A stretch of 64,000 bases of DNA, from contig JAGTJL010000003.1 in NCBI GenBank assembly GCA_020746875.1, forward strand, positions 2,294,001-2,358,000. The letters run 5' to 3'. Source of the DNA: Rhexocercosporidium sp. MPI-PUGE-AT-0058 (lineage: Eukaryota; Ascomycota; Leotiomycetes; Helotiales). Below the pieces are notes generated by a model, which saw only the letters and a list, made by a program, of their open reading frames with translations, searched no databases and was not told the origin of the DNA. Shown here one piece after another: positions 58,400-64,000 of the stretch (position 1 is the stretch's first letter; every line of letters begins with the position of its first letter). A program made the position numbers and the translations under genes.

Positions 58400-59891
58400 T
58401 GCATTCTTTTTCTCTTCACTACTTACCTACCTTATCCTCTTAATTGAACGTCTGGCCTTATTGGGTGATGGTTCTCTGACACTAATCTCCTTGCCTCAAG
58501 GCATCATCAGATTCATCTCCAACCGCCTCCAGTACTCATCCGCTTCGAATCGCATCCATTCATTCCGCCTCGATCGCCGGTCGCAAACATTGTCCTTTCC
58601 CGCCCGCGACTCCCTTTGTTGAGGTCCTCCAGACGACTGAATTTGAAATCCAGATCTACCGAAGCAGTGAAGGGGAATTCTGCGACAGACCTTTGCAGAG
58701 TTCGAATTGCCATTGTGTCTATTTTCATTACTCCAATTTCGAGAAGGGAAGAAGCGGCCACACATCGAGACCGCGGAGGACTAGGAAGGGCCACCAGCCA
58801 GCCCACCACTTCGCAGTCTCATACAATCGATAATTTCCATATCTCGAGCCATCGAGACTTTGGGGCATCATATATTCCTTCTATTCCTATACTCTTCTGT
58901 CCCTCCCTGGTGGAACACGCGCAGAAGACTGTCGGGTCAGTCTTGCTTCTTAACATCCACAAACACCACCACCCGCAACACAATATCGCATCGGCCTTGT
59001 TGCAGCGGGAGGCTTTGTGCTTGAATCCCCGACGCCCGAGTCTGATTTGCCCTCCTCTCTTCTCTATCCTGTTCTGGGCCTCCCTTTTGCAAGGCATCAT
59101 TCTTCCCCCAGCGCTCATTCGCCCGTCGTTGGCGCCCACACTTGTCGGATTGGTCTATTTTTGGATGGTGCGTCTGGCTGGCCGCTGCACCGCGCTGCCC
59201 TGGCCTTGATCTGACTGGTTGCGGGCGAGCTGACACTCTTTAGCTGGAGCCAACAATAATCCACCCTGCAATAATCGACTCGCCAACACCGTCGAGACTC
59301 TACTCTACTCTACCGACCGACCTACCTTACTCCTTCGTTCCGTTTCTCCAAACGTGAACCTCATTGTCGACTTCACCACCAACTGTCATCGGCCTGTGTG
59401 CTGCCTTTCGCGACATTCAGAGGGCTCAGCGAGGCGTAGCTCATCAGCGACGAGGAATTACGGGCATCCCGTGAACGACTGCGGCACACGCTCGCCCCCA
59501 CTGCCCTGCGACAACGGATTAGGTTGATTGTTGGGCTGTTCTTGCCTTCTCTACGCATCCTTCGTGGCAGTGATTGCCCTTCGACCGCCGAACAACATTC
59601 GAATTATAGCTTCCAACAGGCAGATCCACCAGCCTACCGACCTTCTTTTGACCCTCAACTTTCGAAGCGCGTTATCTTGAGACCTTACGGCGCTAAACAT
59701 CAAGTCTCGCCAGTTCAGCCAGCTCCGAAGCGCCGCATAGCGCCAGGTAATTACTTCCCTTCCTCTTTGTTGTTCTCCTTGCCTCCTGTTGTACGGAAAG
59801 ACTTCATCTCAGAATTGGCCGAAGAACTGCACCCGAACGGCTCTTGTCAGGTACACCGGAGTTGCGTTTGTTCTGTCGCTAAACAGAGACA

Positions 59892-59903
59892 ATGATTCCT
59901 TAG
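59892..59903 (+). promoter_or_regulatory. Minimal upstream ORF (Met-Ile-Pro-stop)
   Basis: ATG ATT CCT TAG lies 44 bases before the main start codon of the phosphatase gene, unless an unseen leader intron removes it. A uORF this close would normally reduce initiation at the main ATG. Confidence 0.45.
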
Positions 59904-59947
59904 ATCACGCAGTCCACGTTGTCCTAAGAGTCCCAAGTACTTCAGTC

Positions 59948-62236
59948 ATGGCCCCTCTGTCAAGTCTTTCGGATGCTAACGGTCGTACTCTGAAGAGGCC
60001 CTTTACTGCCGTCACAATCTCAACTCCACCTTCCCCGAAACGAAGTTCAACATCGAGTACTATCGCATTCCAATCGAGGAAAGTAGGGCAACGAGCGGAA
60101 GGGGTTTCGGCGAGGACATCAGACATAGGAGGGCGACGGAACTATTTCTATCCAATAATGCCGTCAGCAGCTGGCCCGAGGATGTACGAGAATCACATAC
60201 CTTCGTTCATGTCTGTTTATGACATGGATGCGACAGTCATAGAAAGCCCAGGTCTGGGGCCGCTCCCCAAACTATCCAGCAGTTCACAGCACACCACAAA
60301 ACAGTCGTTTTTACGGCCACACACCGAGGAACACCAGAATACACAAATACACTCACACCAACACCGAGAGAGTACATCAACACAAGCGTCGGACTCAACA
60401 GACTCATCTCCTACCACTACAATATCCACTGTCGACTCATCATCATTGTCAGATCCTTCCCCAAGCTCTTCCCCCGAATCACCCATTACTTTGGTGCCGT
60501 TATCGTCCTTTTCTGGTTCTAGCTTCGGTTTAGATTCCTTCCAAAGTTTGAAAATGGACGACCTCAGCCCCCCTCAAATGCCGATTCAACGGCCTATGAC
60601 TTCGCCTTCGCCTAGGAAAACGAAGAACCTCAAGAGTCTTGCCCTCAATCTCAACCCCAGCATCGAGACATTGCAAACTTCTGAACCATCCTCACCGTCA
60701 TTCATCAAGCCACCCACACTAACTGGAAAACGGAAACCAAGTCTACTGAGCCTAAACACTGGCGCAGCTAACGGTATCACTCTGAGCCTGGAGCCGCCTG
60801 GATCTCCTGGGATACCGACAATGCTGCAAAGAAGGGGGTTGAAACACTCGATTTCATCTCCCCAGATACTTTCGACACCAAGTTTTGGACCCAGCGGGGG
60901 GATGACATTGGGAGAACGGAAACTTCCACTGGGGCCTTCGAGGTTCAAGGAATCCACTCTCGCCATGAAGACTTTCACTATCGATGAGGACATCCATGAA
61001 GCTCCTACCGGAGTTCAAATGGCCACAAGAGTTCCTGGAGTTGCAGTCGGCGGCGATTCGTTTGACAGACCCCACTCAGGAGAGGACGCAAAGTCGCCTT
61101 CATATCCAGAAGGGCCCATACTCATGTACGAACCCAGCGTCCATCTGTACTTAGAACCGAAGGTTGAGGAGGCAATGAAGTTCGACGTGATTATCAATGT
61201 AGCAAGGGAGGTCAAGAACCCTTTCAAAGTTGCGGAAGAGAAAGAAGCGGCGGAAAAGAGTATAGCAAAGGCAGATGCTCCGAGCATAGAGCCCACAATG
61301 GGCGACACTCCGCCAGACACTGCGATGTCAATGTTGTCATTTCAAACAGCTTTCGAAGTCCAGCCGTCCGGTTCCACAGAATCCTCACCAACAACGCCCA
61401 AGCCAAGTGTAGACAAGACATTACCAGAGTACATCCACGTGCCTTGGGACCATAACACAGATGTTAAGGACGAGTTGTGGGACTTGTGCGAGCTCATTGA
61501 CAACAGGACGAAGGAGGGCAAGAAGGTTCTTGTTCACTGTCAGCAAGGTGCCAGCCGTTCGGCGACTTTGATTATTGCATACCACATGTACAAGAACCAG
61601 TCGCTGGGTCCCAACGAGGCGTACTCCCAGGCACAGTCGAAGTCACGTTGGGTCAACCCCAACATGTCGCTTTTGTTCTCATTGAATGACTTCAAGAAGG
61701 TCATTGAGAATAAGAAGTCCGAAAATAACACCACTGTGCGGAAGCCTACCGTCAAACACAGGCCAACGTTATCTGCCGATGCTGGAGAGGCCCCGTCGAC
61801 TCCAACACGGGCCAGAGGCAATTCGACTCCAAGTGTATCAGCTCGCGAAAATGCTCTAACGAAGCCTAAGGAGCATAACGATTCTCCAGTTGCGACGCAC
61901 TCGGCGATCACGAGGCTAGGAGGGTTCGACTTCGGGTTCGGGAATATGTCGATCAATAACGAACGACCACAGAGGGTGACCAACGAATGGGAAGATCTGA
62001 TGTCTCCACGGCTTGAGGAAATGACCAATAACCCGATTCAGAGCTTCACTCGCACGTTCGTGCCTGAGCCAGAGCCTGAAGCCGTACCCAGTCTCTTCTC
62101 CCCCCGTACCTTCGAGTTTCCAAGGTCATCTTTCTTCCCACCACAGCGAGCGTCACTGGCAGCCGATGAAGACCCTCGCAGTCCACCTACGAAGGGAGAA
62201 GCGCCCATCACGCGCTCAATCGACGATTTCCTCTGA
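59948..62236 (+). CDS. MSG5: Dual-specificity MAP-kinase phosphatase (Msg5 type)
   Basis: A single-exon gene for 762 residues starting at the ATG at 59948. The catalytic domain lies at about residues 385-600. It opens with GPILMYEPSVHLYLEP and FDVIINVAREVKNPF, and carries the signature HCQQGASRS with Cys531 and Arg537 as the catalytic pair (HCx5R). These enzymes remove phosphate from both Tyr and Thr of MAP kinases; the fungal Msg5 group acts on the cell-wall-integrity and pheromone pathways. The domain is split by a Ser/Thr/Pro-rich insert (about residues 420-490) between the first strands and the catalytic loop. A 380-residue disordered N-terminus and a 200-residue tail flank it; these usually hold MAPK docking sites. 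The general acid is likely in the DHNTD segment. Confidence 0.88.
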   Translation: MAPLSSLSDANGRTLKRPFTAVTISTPPSPKRSSTSSTIAFQSRKVGQRAEGVSARTSDIGGRRNYFYPIMPSAAGPRMYENHIPSFMSVYDMDATVIESPGLGPLPKLSSSSQHTTKQSFLRPHTEEHQNTQIHSHQHRESTSTQASDSTDSSPTTTISTVDSSSLSDPSPSSSPESPITLVPLSSFSGSSFGLDSFQSLKMDDLSPPQMPIQRPMTSPSPRKTKNLKSLALNLNPSIETLQTSEPSSPSFIKPPTLTGKRKPSLLSLNTGAANGITLSLEPPGSPGIPTMLQRRGLKHSISSPQILSTPSFGPSGGMTLGERKLPLGPSRFKESTLAMKTFTIDEDIHEAPTGVQMATRVPGVAVGGDSFDRPHSGEDAKSPSYPEGPILMYEPSVHLYLEPKVEEAMKFDVIINVAREVKNPFKVAEEKEAAEKSIAKADAPSIEPTMGDTPPDTAMSMLSFQTAFEVQPSGSTESSPTTPKPSVDKTLPEYIHVPWDHNTDVKDELWDLCELIDNRTKEGKKVLVHCQQGASRSATLIIAYHMYKNQSLGPNEAYSQAQSKSRWVNPNMSLLFSLNDFKKVIENKKSENNTTVRKPTVKHRPTLSADAGEAPSTPTRARGNSTPSVSARENALTKPKEHNDSPVATHSAITRLGGFDFGFGNMSINNERPQRVTNEWEDLMSPRLEEMTNNPIQSFTRTFVPEPEPEAVPSLFSPRTFEFPRSSFFPPQRASLAADEDPRSPPTKGEAPITRSIDDFL

Positions 62237-63132
62237 ACGACGTAAATAGACCTTGACGAGATGAGCAACGACCGAAAAGAACTCTATTGATAGGCTGGCT
62301 GGCTGGGTTGGATGACAGGGTTGGCAAGACTTGATTAATAGCGAGCTATACCACTTTATTTGAGATGACCATATATTTACTGTCCTTCAGAGACAGTGAC
62401 CACCATTCCTTTGTTTTTGGAAAAGAAATCTACGCGGGGTATTGGGAACAGGGAATTGTGCTTTTTCTGCTGGCGTTAAGAGTACACGTCTTTTCCCATT
62501 CTCATCTACCTTCCTGGATGGGTGAATGAATGAGAGGCGGTTGGAAACAGGCGTTTGTTGTGTTGCGAGCCGAATCAAACCGAATCGAACATCGATGCAT
62601 AGTTGGCGTTTTTCTTTTGTAGCGAGGAAGTGGTTGATGAGTGGGCGAGGGAGGAGGGAGGTGGGTGGTGGGTGGTGGTGTGATGAATGGCAGGCCGATT
62701 ATATAGACCGAGCCGACACAAGTGTAAAATGTAATGAGCGCCTATTGAGTTGTGGAAGTGGGAAGGGAAGAGAAGAGAAGGGAAGGGAGAAAAGATGAGA
62801 GAAACAGGCTTGGAATATGAAGAACTTCCTGGCTGTCCATTGTGCCTGTGTTTGTGATGTCCTCCACTCGCTACGGCTGAATGTTGGGTTTTGAAGATCG
62901 TGATTTCGATGTGTTCTGAATGTCGAATATTGAATGTAACACAGGATTCGCCTGGGTGGATACTGGCACAGAAATCTAGAAAGCGTCGGGAAAATCATGG
63001 GAGAGGAGACAGGTGATGTTCGGTGCGCTGGCTTGTAAACACTAAGATCCACCTGGGACGTCTTTTCAATCCTAGGGACCGGTAGAGTGAGTGAGTCATG
63101 GATTTCCAGCTTCGTGCCAGCAGGATATCAGT

Positions 63133-63165
63133 CATACATACATACATATATATATACATATATAC
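63133..63165. repeat. (CATA)n / (TA)n microsatellite
   Basis: CATA units pass into TATA units over about 33 bases. Confidence 0.8.
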
Positions 63166-63334
63166 GTACCTCCCATATTCTCGCCTAGTTCAGGACTCCT
63201 GAGAGTCCTGATCCGACCCAGAGCCAAGACTAGGACTTCGCACGTGGTGTCACCTTCGATCGATGGACCGAGATCAGGGACTGCCGAGGGAATGTGGGAA
63301 GATACAAGAGAACAGGGAATTAATTGTAAGTCGA

Positions 63335-63350
63335 GAGCGAGCGAGCGAGC
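63335..63350. repeat. (GAGC)n microsatellite
   Basis: Four tandem GAGC units. Confidence 0.75.
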
Positions 63351-63504
63351 AGGGTGAAGTGACGGGAGCAGAGCAGAAGTTTGAGAAAGGAGGGCAATAA
63401 ATGATGAGATAGATGGATTCGAAATAAAGTGAGTTGAGTTAATTTGAGTTCGGGAGGGGAGGCTTACGCGGACACTTCTTGATCCTGTCCGGTACGGTAG
63501 GCTT

Positions 63505-63524
63505 GACTGACTGACTGACTGACT
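63505..63524. repeat. (GACT)n microsatellite
   Basis: Five perfect GACT units. Confidence 0.85.
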
Positions 63525-63924
63525 ACCTTAGCGAGAGCAAGCAATTGGAACGAGGAGTTAGAAGATTTGGAAGCGAAGCGACTGGGCTGTTGAGTGACAT
63601 GCCAATAGATGTTTGGACTTCATTTCTCCTCTACATTGTTTCTCTATCCCTTCTACCTCTCTAGGTTTGTTTACTTTCTTTTGTTAAGCTGTGGTATGCT
63701 GTGATCAGGTCTTTCCATTCCCGTCAAATGATTCCCAATCTAATCCAACGGATACCCTTCTTCAACATGAGGAGGCAGGAACCATACCCCATAACGCCAT
63801 GTGCCTATGCAATCAAGCAATTAAGCCAGCAAGTAAGGAAATCCATCCACTATTTCGTATGTACAACCTACCACCCCTCAACTTTCCCGGTCTAGTAGGC
63901 GAGTAAGTGCATAAACTAACGAGT

Positions 63925-64000
63925 CTACAACTCCTTCTTCGTCTCGAGCATCTTCGCCTTATCCTTCGCCGCCTTCTCCCGACGAGTAATAATCCCCTCA
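63925..64000 (-). CDS. C-terminal end of an unidentified minus-strand gene
   Basis: The minus strand is open from the window edge to a TAG at 63927-63925. The last residues read EGIITRREKAAKDKAKMLE then TKKEL, a strongly charged helical tail rich in Lys, Glu and Ala. Both composition and codon use look coding, but 25 residues are too few to name a family. The rest of the gene lies beyond the right edge of the window. Confidence 0.6.
   Translation of the reverse strand, partial: EGIITRREKAAKDKAKMLETKKEL

Larger units (their letters stand above)
55700..59947. other. Large divergent intergenic region, 4.2 kb
   Basis: Holds the promoter of the disordered-protein gene and the promoter and long leader of the phosphatase gene. 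It contains three 10-base TGTACGTTAC-like units (55811-55840), several TACAGTA words near 56410-56490, CACGTG at 57768 and 58106, and CCAG/GACCA microsatellites at 58301-58399. From about 58480 the plus strand is pyrimidine-rich and resembles transcribed leader. Open frames here (for example 58616-59209) start without ATG and have no motifs, so I call none. Confidence 0.55.
62237..63924. other. Intergenic region with microsatellites
   Basis: Follows the phosphatase gene. It has a G-rich patch (62640-62680), (CATA)n at 63133-63165, (GAGC)n at 63335-63350 and (GACT)n at 63505-63524. Open frames are short and motif-free. Confidence 0.55.

Noticed and set aside
58616..59209. A 197-codon plus-strand frame in the phosphatase leader
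   Set aside because: It does not begin with ATG, has no motif, and lies in pyrimidine-rich leader-like sequence.
59789..59947. An N-terminal extension of the phosphatase gene
   Set aside because: The extension starts with TTG; the first in-frame ATG is at 59948 and gives a typical Ser-rich N-terminus.
63133..63524. A CRISPR-like or mobile-element array
   Set aside because: These are separate simple microsatellites with no spacers, no terminal repeats and no target-site duplication.

Overview
This window is nuclear DNA of a filamentous ascomycete (Pezizomycotina, most likely a leotiomycete-type fungus; the rank below Pezizomycotina is inferred). The reasons are mostly short introns (many 47-80 nt) with GT-AG ends and CTAAC-like branch sites, single-gene transcription units on both strands, the lack of operons, and ortholog families such as Rse1, Coy1/CASP, Mss51, Mtw1, Sea4 and Efg1 with the lengths usual in ascomycetes. 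I found 20 complete protein-coding genes, one partial gene at the right edge and a doubtful partial one at the left edge. Gene models were built by hand; in each multi-exon model the reading phase closes across every intron. I saw no tRNA, rRNA, CRISPR array, transposon or viral copy.

Layout. 0.6-8.4 kb: mitochondrial phosphatidylserine decarboxylase (+), a two-dinucleotide-site flavoprotein (+) and a Vps3/TGFBRAP1-type CORVET subunit (-). 9-14.3 kb: an uncharacterised 532-aa protein (-) divergent from the Golgi golgin Coy1/CASP (+). 14.3-20 kb: gene-poor stretch with one small secreted DUF3455-type protein. 20-29.6 kb: kinetochore Mtw1/Mis12 (+), a mitochondrial PPR protein (-), a histidine acid phosphatase (+), a phosphoglycerate-mutase/TFIIIC tau55-like protein (-) and Mss51 (-). 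29.6-37.6 kb: splicing factor Rse1/SF3B3 (+), a zinc-finger plus LysM protein (-), a phosphoribosyltransferase (+) and mitochondrial single-strand DNA-binding protein Rim1 (+). 39-47.3 kb: a double-stranded-RNA-binding-type protein (-), rRNA processing factor Efg1 (-) and the SEA/GATOR2 subunit Sea4/Mio (+). 47.9-62.2 kb: an unrecognised 231-aa protein (-), an F-box protein (+), a 962-aa disordered conserved fungal protein (-) and a MAP-kinase-phosphatase-type dual-specificity phosphatase (+) with a very long leader. 62.2-64 kb is non-coding apart from the 3' end of a minus-strand gene.

The genes are mostly core housekeeping functions and do not form a metabolic cluster. There is a loose mitochondrial theme (Psd1, PPR protein, Mss51, Rim1) and a loose endomembrane/TORC1 theme (Vps3, Coy1, Sea4), but neighbours are arranged as independent divergent or convergent pairs.

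The most unusual signals are not gene families. At least six genes change from C-rich to G-rich wobble positions partway through, always in the 5'-to-3' coding direction. Two introns look like GC-AG introns (Mss51 and Sea4). There are microexons of 20 and 25 nt, a stop-free 54-nt intron in Mtw1, and a 4.2-kb divergent intergenic region carrying a minimal uORF just before the phosphatase start.
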